This document shows, piece after piece, positions 35,234 through 45,944 of a stretch of DNA of 51,576 nucleotides. Made by a program: the position numbers and the translations under genes. Origin of the DNA: CALLVY01 sp937899855 (GTDB lineage: Bacteria > Bacteroidota > Bacteroidia > Chitinophagales > Saprospiraceae); NCBI GenBank assembly GCA_039820405.1, contig JBCBQC010000042.1, positions 1 to 51,576 on the forward strand. The letters run 5' to 3'. The first letter of the stretch is position 1, and each line of letters begins with the position of its first letter. The notes below the pieces were generated by a model, which worked only from the letters and a program-made list of their open reading frames with translations, made no database searches and had not been told where the DNA came from.

Positions 35234-36070
35234 TTACTTTTTAGATTTGGTACGGCGCTTCGAGACGATCAGCTTGGTGGAATACTTCTTGGCATTCCGG
35301 GTCTTCTGGCCCTTGGCCATGATGCCCGTCCGCGAACGCGGGTGACCGCCGGAGGCACGCCCTTCACCACCACCCATCGGGTGATCGACCGGGTTCATCG
35401 CAACCCCTCTTACGCGGGGCCGGCGACCGACCCAACGGCTGCGGCCCGCTTTACCTTGTACTTCCAGACCGTGATCGGGATTGGAGGTGACGCCGATGGT
35501 GGCGCGGCAGGTCAACAAAATCCGCCGTACTTCGCTCGAAGGCAGCTTGACAATCGCGTACTTGCCTTCGCGGCCCATGAGTTGGCCGTAGGTACCCGCA
35601 CTTCTGGCCAACGCCGCCCCTTTACCGGGCTGCATCTCGATGGCGTGCACCGAAGAACCCAGGGGGATTTCGCTCAGGAGTAAGGTGTTGCCCACTTCGG
35701 GCGCCGCACCCGGTCCCGAGACCACCGTGCTGCCCGCCTTCAGGCCGTCGGGGGCGATGATGTAGCGTTTCTCTCCATCCGCGTAGACCAGCAAAGCGAT
35801 AAAGGCCGTGCGGTTGGGATCGTATTCGATTGTTTTTACCGTAGCGGGAACGCCATCTTTATTGCGCTTAAAGTCGATGATGCGGTAACGGCGCTTGTGC
35901 CCGCCACCGCGGTTGCGCGTCGTCATCTTACCCGTGCGGTTGCGACCGCCCGTTTTCGACAGAGGCGCTAGGAGACTCTTTTCGGGGCTATCCGTTGTAA
36001 CCTCCGCAAAGGAGTTTCCGACTCTAAATCTCGTACCCGGCGTAATCGGGTTAAACTTTCTAACTGGCAT
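35234..36070 (-). CDS. rplB: Ribosomal protein uL2
   Basis: 278 aa. RNRGGGHKRRYRIIDFKRNK in the OB-fold half and the conserved C-terminal GVAMNPVDHPMGGGEGRASG that includes the His near the peptidyl transferase centre. Confidence 0.98.
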   Translation of the reverse strand: MPVRKFNPITPGTRFRVGNSFAEVTTDSPEKSLLAPLSKTGGRNRTGKMTTRNRGGGHKRRYRIIDFKRNKDGVPATVKTIEYDPNRTAFIALLVYADGEKRYIIAPDGLKAGSTVVSGPGAAPEVGNTLLLSEIPLGSSVHAIEMQPGKGAALARSAGTYGQLMGREGKYAIVKLPSSEVRRILLTCRATIGVTSNPDHGLEVQGKAGRSRWVGRRPRVRGVAMNPVDHPMGGGEGRASGGHPRSRTGIMAKGQKTRNAKKYSTKLIVSKRRTKSKK

Positions 36071-36124
36071 GGTAAGTACAGTTTATATATTTTCTAATTC
36101 CGGTCCACAGCCACCGGACTTGCC

Positions 36125-36421
36125 TTAGATATCTCCGAAGAAATCAATCTCTTCCCCAACCGCCAATTTGACGACGGCTTTCTTGAAGGCCGATACCCGA
36201 CCGCGCTGTAATCCCGAACGGGTGTTGCGCACTTTGGCCTTCCCGGGCATCACTGCGGTGTTGACCGAAGTCACCGTGACGTTGTAGAGTTCTTCCACCG
36301 CCTTGCGAATTTCGATCTTATTGGCCGCCCGATCTACCACAAAGCTGTACCGGCCGAGGTTTTCGGACAGGTTTTCCGCCTTTTCCGTGATGATGGGCTT
36401 GATTAAAATTGTCTTTGCCAT
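36125..36421 (-). CDS. rplW: Ribosomal protein uL23
   Basis: 98 aa. ILIKPIITEKAENLSENLGR and IEIRKAVEELYNVTVTSVNT. Docking site for trigger factor and SRP at the exit tunnel. A small hairpin (TCCGGT/ACCGGA, 36099-36118) follows it, before rplB. Confidence 0.97.
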   Translation of the reverse strand: MAKTILIKPIITEKAENLSENLGRYSFVVDRAANKIEIRKAVEELYNVTVTSVNTAVMPGKAKVRNTRSGLQRGRVSAFKKAVVKLAVGEEIDFFGDI

Positions 36422-36450
36422 GATTCTTAGGTCTATATAGCCGGAGCTAT

Positions 36451-37080
36451 CTATTGAGCAAATGAATTCTTAATTTTTTCCAAGGCTCCCTCGGAGATAA
36501 TCAGATCTTTGGCGACCATCACCGAGTAGGTATTCAGGTCCTGAGCGCGCGTGACCGTCGCTTTGGGCAGGTTGCGGCTCGACAGGAGCACCATTTGATC
36601 GAGCTCACCCGTCACCAACAAGGTCTTACCTTCACTGAGCTCCAATTGCTGGAGGATGCCTTGATAAGCTTTGGTTTTGGGCGTATCGAAGGTAAAATCC
36701 TCGACCACCTTGATGTTGCCACTACTCAGCTTGGCGGAGAGGGCGGATTTGCGGGCCAGGCGCTGTACTTTCTTGTTCAGCTTGATCCGGTACGTCCGGG
36801 GGCGGGGACCAAAAATACGTCCCCCACCGCGGAAGACGGGGTTCTTGAGGCTACCGGCACGGGCCGTACCCGTTCCCTTTTGGCGCTTGATCTTGCGGGT
36901 AGAACCAGCAATTTCTCCTCTTTCCTTCGATTTGTGGGTACCCTGACGTTGGTGAGCCAAGTACTGCTTCACGGCCAGATAAACGGCGTGCTCATTGGGC
37001 TCAACTTCAAAGATATCCGCGGGCAGGTTTACTTGTCTGCCGGTCTGTTGCCCTTCAATATTATATACTTCGAGTTTCAT
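36451..37080 (-). CDS. rplD: Ribosomal protein uL4
   Basis: 209 aa from ATG 37080 (MKLEVYNIEGQQTGRQVNLP). An ATG six codons upstream would overlap the rplC end and is rejected. The tunnel loop is seen at STRKIKRQKGTGTARAGSLK and PVFRGGGRIFGPRPRTY. In E. coli L4 represses the S10 operon. Confidence 0.97.
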   Translation of the reverse strand: MKLEVYNIEGQQTGRQVNLPADIFEVEPNEHAVYLAVKQYLAHQRQGTHKSKERGEIAGSTRKIKRQKGTGTARAGSLKNPVFRGGGRIFGPRPRTYRIKLNKKVQRLARKSALSAKLSSGNIKVVEDFTFDTPKTKAYQGILQQLELSEGKTLLVTGELDQMVLLSSRNLPKATVTRAQDLNTYSVMVAKDLIISEGALEKIKNSFAQ

Positions 37081-37087
37081 TGCGGTA

Positions 37088-37711
37088 CTACTTTTCAATG
37101 ATTACTAATGATCCTTTGTGTCCGGGAATGGCTCCTTTGACCACGAGCAGGTTCTGCTCGGGAAAGATTTGCAGGACTTCGAGGTTCTTGATCGTGACCC
37201 GCTTACCACCGGTGCGTCCGGCCATCCGCATCCCCTTGAAAACCTTAGCGGGATAGGAAGCGGCTCCGATCGAACCGGGAGCGCGCTGGCGGTTGTGCTG
37301 ACCGTGGGTCGCATCGTTGACACCGCTAAAACCGTGTCTTTTGACGACCCCTTGGAAACCCTTTCCCTTGGAGGTACCAACGGCGCTGACGATGTCACCC
37401 GTTTCAAAAACTTCACCGACGGTAACAACATCGCCGATAGCTTTTTCAATAATATCGAAATCACGGAATTCTACAACCCGTTTTTTAGGAGCGGTACGGG
37501 CTTTGTCAAAATGGCCGAGGAGCGGCTTAGAAGTGTTTTTTACTTTGGCATCACCAAATCCAAGTTGGAGGGCGTTGTACCCATCGGTTTCGTCCGTTTT
37601 GACTTGGGTAACAACGCAGGGACCGGCTTCTACTACCGTGCAAGCAACATTGTTTCCAGCATCATCGTAGATACTGGTCATGCCGATTTTTTTACCGATT
37701 AATCCGTTCAC
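37088..37711 (-). CDS. rplC: Ribosomal protein uL3
   Basis: 207 aa. NGLIGKKIGMTSIYDDAGNN at the start and the conserved loop HGFSGVNDATHGQHNRQRAP with PAKVFKGMRMAGRTGGKRVT. Preceded by a 170-bp gap with two hairpins. Confidence 0.98.
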   Translation of the reverse strand: MNGLIGKKIGMTSIYDDAGNNVACTVVEAGPCVVTQVKTDETDGYNALQLGFGDAKVKNTSKPLLGHFDKARTAPKKRVVEFRDFDIIEKAIGDVVTVGEVFETGDIVSAVGTSKGKGFQGVVKRHGFSGVNDATHGQHNRQRAPGSIGAASYPAKVFKGMRMAGRTGGKRVTIKNLEVLQIFPEQNLLVVKGAIPGHKGSLVIIEK

Positions 37712-37783
37712 GATATAAAAATTTTAAACGAGCGGACTAGAGGGATACACAGCGTACTTAACGCAGCCGCGCAGCTCCATTTT

Positions 37784-37849
37784 TTGTTACTAAAGACCTG
37801 TAAACCAGGTTTTTGTAACAAAGAGTGCTTTATCCTAGGGAAAAGCACT
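37784..37849 (-). promoter_or_regulatory. Double-hairpin leader between rpsJ and rplC
   Basis: Two stems lie side by side. Near rpsJ, AGTGCTTT (37824-37831) pairs with AAAGCACT (37842-37849). Next, TTGTTAC and ACCTG (37784-37800) pair with CAGGT and GTAACAA (37806-37821). On the minus strand the second is followed by six A, not T, so it is not a classical terminator. It could be a binding site for an autoregulating ribosomal protein or a processing site. Confidence 0.45.
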
Positions 37850-37881
37850 TTCCACTCAAAGTTTTTTCAAATTTTACTTTA

Positions 37882-38190
37882 TCACGTCAATTTCACCTGA
37901 ATATCTACACCGCTGGGCAGCTCCAATTTGGAGAGTGCATCCACCGTCTTTTGTGTCGGTGTGTAGATTTCAATCAATCTCTTGTGGGTCCGCAACTGAA
38001 ACTGCTCACGAGATTTTTTATTGACGTGCGGAGAACGGAGCACGGTAAAAATCTTCTTTTCAGTGGGCAGCGGAATCGGACCAGAGACGACCGCACCACT
38101 ACTTTTGACGGTCTTTACGATTTTCTCCGTTGACTTATCAACCAGGTTGTGGTCGTAAGAGCGAAGCTTGATTCGAATTTTCTGATTCAT
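37882..38190 (-). CDS. rpsJ: Ribosomal protein uS10
   Basis: 102 aa. QKIRIKLRSYDHNLVDKSTE and the loop VSGPIPLPTEKKIFTVLRSP. Also NusE in antitermination in other bacteria. It directly follows fusA; tuf, often between them, is missing. Confidence 0.98.
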   Translation of the reverse strand: MNQKIRIKLRSYDHNLVDKSTEKIVKTVKSSGAVVSGPIPLPTEKKIFTVLRSPHVNKKSREQFQLRTHKRLIEIYTPTQKTVDALSKLELPSGVDIQVKLT

Positions 38191-38218
38191 GACCCTTTTT
38201 AAAAAAGTTTATAAAGCG

Positions 38219-38265
38219 AATGGAGAAGGGCACCCGGACCGTTTATCCGGGCCCCATTTTCCATT
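38219..38265 (-). promoter_or_regulatory. Hairpin between fusA and rpsJ
   Basis: AATGG (38219-38223) pairs with CCATT (38261-38265), and CCCGGA (38233-38238) with TCCGGG (38246-38251), with G/C pairs between. There is no T tract right after the stem, so an mRNA-processing or control element is more likely than a terminator. Confidence 0.4.
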
Positions 38266-38280
38266 TATTTACAGTATAGC

Positions 38281-40419
<2,139 letters not shown>

Positions 40420-40502
40420 GACTTTAGAGATATAATCTGTTTAGCTGAGTTAATACAAATTTGGGCTTGGTTCTCAGTTAGTTATGTTCATCTATTGGGG
40501 CC

Positions 40503-40973
40503 TCAAATCCGGAAGTGGGCAAAGGCCCGGTTGGATTCGGCCATCTTGTGGGTATCTTCCTTCCGCTTGACAGCGGCACCTTCGCCTTTGCTAGCGGCCA
40601 TCAGTTCGGCGGCTAGTTTCTCGGCCATTCCCTTGCCACTACGGCTACGGGCAAAACGAATCAGCCACTTCATTCCAATCGAGATTTTCCGCTTGGCGCG
40701 AATCTCGGTAGGAATCTGAAAGGTCGCACCACCGATCCGGCGGGAGCGTACCTCGACCTGAGGCATGGCGTTGTTCAATGCTTTTTTCCAGATCGCGTGT
40801 TCATCTTCGCCACCCGACCGTTCTTTGATCAGGTCCATTGCTTCGTAGTATACCGCAAAGGCCACGGACTTCTTCCCCCGCAGCATCAGGTTGTTGACAA
40901 ACTGGGTTACCATGGGATCCTTATAACGCGGATCGGGTTGGATGATTCTTTCCTTTGGTTTTCTTTTACGCAT
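40503..40973 (-). CDS. rpsG: Ribosomal protein uS7
   Basis: 156 aa. MRKRKPKERIIQPDPRYKDP and the C-terminal helix MAEKLAAELMAASKGEGAAV. Nucleates the small-subunit head. 26 nt after rpsL and 83 nt before fusA. Confidence 0.98.
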   Translation of the reverse strand: MRKRKPKERIIQPDPRYKDPMVTQFVNNLMLRGKKSVAFAVYYEAMDLIKERSGGEDEHAIWKKALNNAMPQVEVRSRRIGGATFQIPTEIRAKRKISIGMKWLIRFARSRSGKGMAEKLAAELMAASKGEGAAVKRKEDTHKMAESNRAFAHFRI

Positions 40974-40999
40974 TATCTTGGTATTGAAAAAAGCTCAAA

Positions 41000-41374
41000 T
41001 TATTTCTTAGGTCTTTTCGTTCCGTACTTCGAACGACTCTGCAGCCGGTCGGTTACACCGGCGGTATCCAGGGCCCCCCGGACGATGGTGTAGCGCACTC
41101 CCGGCAAATCCTTCACCCGTCCGCCCCGAATCAGTACGATCGAGTGCTCCTGCAGGTTGTGCCCTTCTCCGGGGATATAGGCGATCACTTCCTGGCTATT
41201 GGTCAAGCGTACCTTGGCAACTTTACGCAGTGCAGAGTTGGGCTTCTTGGGCGTGGTGGTGTACACTCTCGTACACACGCCCCGCTTCTGAGGGCAGGAA
41301 TCCAGCGCACGTGATTTACTAGGAACGACGATTTTCTTTCTGCCCTTGCGTACAAGTTGATTGATAGTAGGCAT
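41000..41374 (-). CDS. rpsL: Ribosomal protein uS12
   Basis: 124 aa. The decoding loop TTPKKPNSALRKVAKVRLTN keeps the Lys linked to streptomycin sensitivity, and PGEGHNLQEHSIVLIRGGRV is unchanged. First gene of the superoperon, with a 5' leader of about 110 nt. Confidence 0.98.
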   Translation of the reverse strand: MPTINQLVRKGRKKIVVPSKSRALDSCPQKRGVCTRVYTTTPKKPNSALRKVAKVRLTNSQEVIAYIPGEGHNLQEHSIVLIRGGRVKDLPGVRYTIVRGALDTAGVTDRLQSRSKYGTKRPKK

Positions 41375-41493
41375 ATTTTCTTTGATTTTTCTTTATCTGC
41401 CAGAATATTATTCGGTGGCTTGAAAATTGCAAAAACGCTTGATTATTAAAGGATTGGAACGACAAAATGCACACCTCTCCCAGAAAGCGATTG

Positions 41494-41524
41494 CAAAGAT
41501 ACAGCTATTTTTCCTCAAAACAAA
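41494..41524 (-). promoter_or_regulatory. Promoter of the ribosomal superoperon
   Basis: On the minus strand, TTTG (41524-41521), exactly 19 nt, then TATCTTTG (41501-41494). This is a perfect Bacteroidota TTTG-N19-TAnnTTTG promoter. Transcription would begin near 41487, upstream of rpsL. Confidence 0.85.
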
Positions 41525-41616
41525 GCACCATTTGAAAAAATATTGGGGCCCGAAGCACTATTTCTCGGGGGTTTTCAAGAGTCCGCGAAATTCCCTTTTT
41601 TTGCTTTCAAAAGCAC

Positions 41617-42081
41617 ATGATCCAAGTTCGCTCCGCCACTCCCGACGACCTCCCCGCCATCTACGACTTGGTGTACGAGTTGGCCCTCTACGAAAAAGCA
41701 CCACAAGCCCTGACCGCCACCCTGGCGGATTACCAGCGCGATTTTGCCAACGGAATGTTTGAAGCGCTGGTGGCCGAGCGGGCGGGCTTGGTACTCGGTA
41801 TGGCCCTCTACTACGATACCTATTCTACCTGGAAAGGACGCATGCTTTACCTAGAGGATTTCGTGGTCCGGGAGTCCCAACGGGGGCAGGGGATCGGTCA
41901 GTTGCTCTTCGATGGCTTCCTCCGGGCGGCCCGCGAGCGCCAGGCTCGGCTGGTAAAGTGGCAGGTTCTAGATTGGAACGAACCAGCCCTGCGGTTTTAT
42001 GAGAAAAACCGAGCCATCATCGAGCGGAACTGGTGGAATGGAAAAATATTTTTGGAGGCGAAGGCCGAGGGCTTGAGCTGA
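41617..42081 (+). CDS. GNAT-family N-acetyltransferase, diamine/thialysine type
   Basis: 154 aa. MIQVRSATPDDLPAIYDLVY at the start, ALYYDTYSTWKGRMLYLEDF and the acetyl-CoA-binding RGQGIGQLLFDGFLRAA. The YSTWKGR-LYLEDFVV pattern resembles SSAT-like spermidine/thialysine acetyltransferases, so a small amine substrate is plausible but not certain. It is divergent from rpsL. Confidence 0.85.
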   Translation: MIQVRSATPDDLPAIYDLVYELALYEKAPQALTATLADYQRDFANGMFEALVAERAGLVLGMALYYDTYSTWKGRMLYLEDFVVRESQRGQGIGQLLFDGFLRAARERQARLVKWQVLDWNEPALRFYEKNRAIIERNWWNGKIFLEAKAEGLS

Positions 42082-42261
42082 GGATTGTCCCAAATCAGTC
42101 AAAGAATTGGGAATATTTGTAAAAAATGAAATAAGTTTTTACCTTTATATTTACAAAGTTATAATAACCACGACAAGATTAAGCCGATTTTCGGTAAAGA
42201 AATAGTGTTTCATAGTGTGAGGGGTAACCGCCAGTGTGTGGTTGCTCCTTTTTTCGTGGGC

Positions 42262-43239
42262 TTAACTTTCCCGTCCCAACAACAGTTCTGCCAGTTCGAT
42301 CAGCGGAGCCTTTCGCTCCTGCCCAACCCCCACGGCCGCCAGGTGTTCGAAGGCGGTAGCCTGATACTGGCGTTGTAGCACCGCGGCGCTTTCCTTGACA
42401 CCGCATTCCACAAACAGCTCGGTGACCCGAGCGATCTTTTGGGCTTCCCCCACTCCGGTCCCAAAAAAGAGTTGGTCCAACTCGGCGCGCTGGTGCTCGT
42501 TCGCCACCGCTTGAGCCTGCAAAAACAGGAGGGTCTTTTTGTTTTGGGCAATGTCTCCTCCCACTTTTTTTCCAAATTTTTCGGGATCCCCGAAGGTATC
42601 GAGCAGGTCGTCCTGGACCTGAAAGGCCAGGCCAATATTGCGTCCAAACTCGTAAAGGTGCTGGGCTTGCTCGGCATTGGCACCACCGATCATACCACCG
42701 ATCTTGAGGGCAGCGGCGAGGAGAATGGCCGTCTTGAGTTCGATCATGTGGAGGTATTCGGGGATGGTGACGTCGTTGCGCTGCTCGAAATCCACATCGT
42801 ACTGCTGGCCCTCACACACGCCAATGGCGGTTTGGTTGAAGGTTTGGAGTAGCTCGGGCAATAAGTCGGGGCGATCGACTTGGAGGAGGAATTGGTAGAC
42901 GTAGATCAACATTACGTCACCGGAGAGAATGCCGGCATTGGTTCCGTAGCGTTCGTGGACGGCGGGGCGGCCCCGTCGGAGGGGGGCCTCATCCATGATG
43001 TCGTCGTGTACGAGGCTAAAGTTGTGGAACAGTTCGATGGCGTAGGCGGCGGGCAGGGCGCGCGCGACGTGGTCATCGAACAATTGGTAGCCCAGCAGGA
43101 GAAGGACCGGTCGGGCGCGCTTCCCCCCCAGCTCCATGATATAGTTGACGGGAGCGTAGAGGTTGTGCGGTTTAGATTGGAACTGATTTTGCTCTAAATA
43201 GGCGAGGAAAAGCCTTTGGAGTTGCGGAAAGTTGTGCAT
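42262..43239 (-). CDS. Polyprenyl diphosphate synthase (FPP/GGPP type)
   Basis: 325 aa from ATG 43239 (MHNFPQLQRLFLAYLEQNQF). The frame is open 40 codons further upstream, but that covers the promoter box and has no family similarity. Aspartate-rich motifs DDIMD (79-83, followed by LRRGRP) and QDDLLDTFGD are intact, as is GGKRARP. It condenses isopentenyl diphosphate with allylic diphosphates; chain length cannot be read from the sequence. A GGPP product would feed the carotenoid genes at 3930-6584. Confidence 0.92.
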   Translation of the reverse strand: MHNFPQLQRLFLAYLEQNQFQSKPHNLYAPVNYIMELGGKRARPVLLLLGYQLFDDHVARALPAAYAIELFHNFSLVHDDIMDEAPLRRGRPAVHERYGTNAGILSGDVMLIYVYQFLLQVDRPDLLPELLQTFNQTAIGVCEGQQYDVDFEQRNDVTIPEYLHMIELKTAILLAAALKIGGMIGGANAEQAQHLYEFGRNIGLAFQVQDDLLDTFGDPEKFGKKVGGDIAQNKKTLLFLQAQAVANEHQRAELDQLFFGTGVGEAQKIARVTELFVECGVKESAAVLQRQYQATAFEHLAAVGVGQERKAPLIELAELLLGRES

Positions 43240-43298
43240 GCTAGTTTTTCGATTCTGCCGCGCAGGGTTTTTGATCAATGGTTGGGATTGGGTCGCAC

Positions 43299-43306
43299 CA
43301 AAGATA
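43299..43306 (-). promoter_or_regulatory. Promoter -7 box for the polyprenyl synthase gene
   Basis: TATCTTTG on the minus strand, exact TAnnTTTG, 59 nt before the ATG at 43239. No TTTG at the -33 position. Confidence 0.55.
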
Positions 43307-43471
43307 AACAGGCCGGGGGAGGAAACCAGCAATTGGCGGGATAAATTCCTCAGAAACACTAAAGATTCCAGGCTTTTCTGATTGCTTTTAAAATTGCTTA
43401 AATTGCGAAACGGGCCCGCAACCTTTTCGGAGGGGCCGCGTTAAATCATCCATAACATTAAATTATCCTAC

Positions 43472-43918
43472 ATGATGAGTACCCAGAGAATGATCAATAT
43501 TCTACTGATCGAGGACAATCCTGGTGATGTGCGTTTGACTCAGGAGGCGTTTAAGGAGGGCCGGATGTCCGTCAACCTGGACGTGGTCATGGACGGCGTA
43601 GAGGCCATCAAGTTTTTGAACAAACGAGAACACTACGCCGACAGCACCACCCCCGATCTGATCTTATTGGACCTCAACTTGCCCAAGATGGACGGTCGGG
43701 AAGTACTGGAAGAAATCAAGTCCGACCCCATTCTCAAACGCATTCCCGTGGTGGTACTCACCACCTCCAACGCCGAACAGGACGTACTCAAGAGTTACAA
43801 CCTCCACGTCAATTGCTACATCAACAAACCCGTCGATTTCGATAAATTTTTTGACATCATCCAGAAAATCGAAGATTTCTGGCTAAGTACCGCCATACTG
43901 CCAACAATGATGAATTAA
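43472..43918 (+). CDS. Single-domain response regulator, Rcp1 type
   Basis: 148 aa, one receiver domain and no output domain. Acidic pair in LLIEDNPGDVRLTQEAF, phosphoacceptor D67 in LILLDLNLPKMDG, Thr in VVLTTSNAEQD, Lys in YINKPVD. This resembles the Rcp1 family that works with phytochrome-like and hybrid kinases. The hybrid kinase starts 34 nt downstream on the same strand and is the likely partner. Confidence 0.9.
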   Translation: MMSTQRMINILLIEDNPGDVRLTQEAFKEGRMSVNLDVVMDGVEAIKFLNKREHYADSTTPDLILLDLNLPKMDGREVLEEIKSDPILKRIPVVVLTTSNAEQDVLKSYNLHVNCYINKPVDFDKFFDIIQKIEDFWLSTAILPTMMN

Positions 43919-43952
43919 TCCCGCATTTAACCATAAAGAGAATTCGAGTTGC

Positions 43953-45905
43953 ATGAGTCTAAATTCAAAACTGAATATCCTCCTAATCGAGGATAACGCT
44001 GGGGATGCCAACCTCATCACGATCTACCTCAAGGAATCGTCCGTCAAGTACGAACTGATCCATAAAGATACCTTCTTCGATGGGGTCGACTGGATCAAGA
44101 ACAACGATGTCGACATCACGCTGCTCGACCTCTCTTTACCCGACAGCTCGGGCTTCAAGACCCTGTCCAATTTTCTCGACAAATTTCCCATGATGCCCGT
44201 CCTCGTCCTCACCGGCGTCAACAACGAGATCGTGGGCAACCAGGCGGTCAAAGCCGGTGCCCAGGACTTCCTGGTCAAAGGCCAGTTTGATGGCAAGCTG
44301 CTCGGTCGCGCCATCCGCTATTCTCTCCAACGCTTCAAAACCCAGGTCAAGCTGGAGGAAACGGCCAAGAACCTGGCCATCAGCGAAAAACGCTACGTCG
44401 AGGCCCAGGAGATGGCGCACTTCGGCAACTGGGAAATGGATATCGTCTCCAACGAAATGAAGTGGACCGACGAAATCTACCGCATTTTTGGTTTTCACCC
44501 CAGCAGCATCAACCCCACCCTCTCGGATTACCTCAACTACGTCCACATGGAGGACAAGACGGAAGTCGAAGCCTTCTTCGAAACCGCCAATAAGGATGGC
44601 AAGCTGCACAAAATCGAACACCGCATCGTCATCGACGGTCGGAACATCAAATACGTAGCCTGCCAGGCCAAGGTGTACTACGAGGAGATTAATGGCAAAA
44701 TCCTCCTGGTGGGCGCCATTCAAGACATCACCGAGCGCAAGCTCTCCGAGCAACTCATCATCGAGAAGAACTTGTCGCGCAAGGCCTCGATGATCAAGGA
44801 GGAAGCCCTGGCCGATCTGAGTTTTCACATCCGAACGCCCCTTTCCTCCATCATCAACCTGCTCTACCTGCTCGATAATGCCGAGGCTACCCTCCAACAA
44901 AAGGAGTACATCGACGGCCTCAAAACTTCGGTCGACGACCTGTCCATCATGGTCAACAACATGCTAAACTTCTCGCTGCTCGTCTCCGATCACATCGCCG
45001 TGGAGGTGGAGGAATTTCACTTCCGCAACTTCCTCCAGGGCATCAACAAGGTGGTCCAGATCAAAGCCGACAAGAGCGACATTCAGCTGCGTTTCGACAT
45101 CGACGAGGCCATTCCCGAAAAGCTCATCGCCGATCACGACAAAATTACCCAGGTCCTGTACAACCTGATCGACAATGCGATCAAGAACACCGGAGAACGG
45201 GGCAGGCTGACCATCAACGTCACCAACCGTACGCAGCACGAGGATGGGGCCACCCACCTCTGCTTTAGCATCAAAAATACCGGGGCGGGCATCAACAAGG
45301 CCAAGATTCGCGAATTGCTGGAAGCCGAAAAATTACTGGAGGTGTACACCGACGACCCCGAGGAGCAATACAAGCCGCTACTCAGCATGGCCATCGCCAC
45401 CAAATTGATCAAAACCCTCGACGGCCAACTCGACATCCGCAGTAACGAGGGCGAGGGCATGAGCTTTGAAATCGCCATTCCGGTCAAAGCGGTACGGCGG
45501 ACGCCCGTACTGGCGGGAGAAAAGCCCGAGATGCCCCTCAAGATCTTGCTGGTCGAAGATCACTTCCTCAACCAGATCGCTACCAAGAAGGTCCTCACCA
45601 CGTGGTCGAACTACATCACGGTCGACATTGCCGAGAATGGTCTGATTGGGGTGGAAAAATACCGCGAACACGGCTACGACCTGATCCTGATGGACATCCA
45701 GATGCCGGTGATGAACGGCATCGATGCGGCGCTCAAAATCCGTGAAAAGAGCAATGTGCCCATCATCGCCCTGACGGCAAATGCCTCCAAGCAGGAAGCC
45801 GACCGCTGTTTCGAGATCGGCATCAACGACTACCTGTCGAAGCCCTTCAAGCCGGAAGACCTTCACGCCAAGATCATGAACCTGCTGGTAACGGTTTCGA
45901 ACTAA
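43953..45905 (+). CDS. Hybrid sensor kinase REC-PAS-HisKA-HATPase-REC with degenerate ATP domain
   Basis: 650 aa, cytoplasmic, no membrane helix. Order: REC1 1-125 (D59 in LLDLSLP), PAS about 145-265 (MAHFGNWEMDIVSNEMKWTD), HisKA with H292 in LSFHIRTPLSSI, HATPase 375-510, REC2 525-650 (D581 in LILMDIQMP, Lys in YLSKPFKP). The N-box (VLYNLIDNAIKNT) is present. The G1 box reads IKNTGAGI with Asn in place of the usual Asp, and the GTGLGL motif is replaced by YKPLLSMAIA. Kinase activity is therefore doubtful; it may act as a phosphotransfer scaffold or phosphatase with the upstream Rcp1-type regulator. Confidence 0.9.
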   Translation: MSLNSKLNILLIEDNAGDANLITIYLKESSVKYELIHKDTFFDGVDWIKNNDVDITLLDLSLPDSSGFKTLSNFLDKFPMMPVLVLTGVNNEIVGNQAVKAGAQDFLVKGQFDGKLLGRAIRYSLQRFKTQVKLEETAKNLAISEKRYVEAQEMAHFGNWEMDIVSNEMKWTDEIYRIFGFHPSSINPTLSDYLNYVHMEDKTEVEAFFETANKDGKLHKIEHRIVIDGRNIKYVACQAKVYYEEINGKILLVGAIQDITERKLSEQLIIEKNLSRKASMIKEEALADLSFHIRTPLSSIINLLYLLDNAEATLQQKEYIDGLKTSVDDLSIMVNNMLNFSLLVSDHIAVEVEEFHFRNFLQGINKVVQIKADKSDIQLRFDIDEAIPEKLIADHDKITQVLYNLIDNAIKNTGERGRLTINVTNRTQHEDGATHLCFSIKNTGAGINKAKIRELLEAEKLLEVYTDDPEEQYKPLLSMAIATKLIKTLDGQLDIRSNEGEGMSFEIAIPVKAVRRTPVLAGEKPEMPLKILLVEDHFLNQIATKKVLTTWSNYITVDIAENGLIGVEKYREHGYDLILMDIQMPVMNGIDAALKIREKSNVPIIALTANASKQEADRCFEIGINDYLSKPFKPEDLHAKIMNLLVTVSN

Positions 45906-45910
45906 AATAA

Positions 45911-45940
45911 AAAAGGCGCTTCTGAGAAGCGCCTTTTTTT
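45911..45940. terminator. Bidirectional intrinsic terminator
   Basis: GGCGCTT (45915-45921) pairs with AAGCGCC (45927-45933), with A's before and seven T after (45934-45940). It serves the hybrid kinase from the left and the convergent gene at 45945 from the right. Confidence 0.9.
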
Positions 45941-45944
45941 ATGA

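Noticed and set aside
36099..36118. Terminator between rplW and rplB
   Set aside because: Only a 6-bp stem (TCCGGT/ACCGGA) with no T tract; too weak to call.
43240..43359. 40-codon extension of the polyprenyl synthase
   Set aside because: It includes the -7 box and has no family similarity; the ATG at 43239 gives the usual length.
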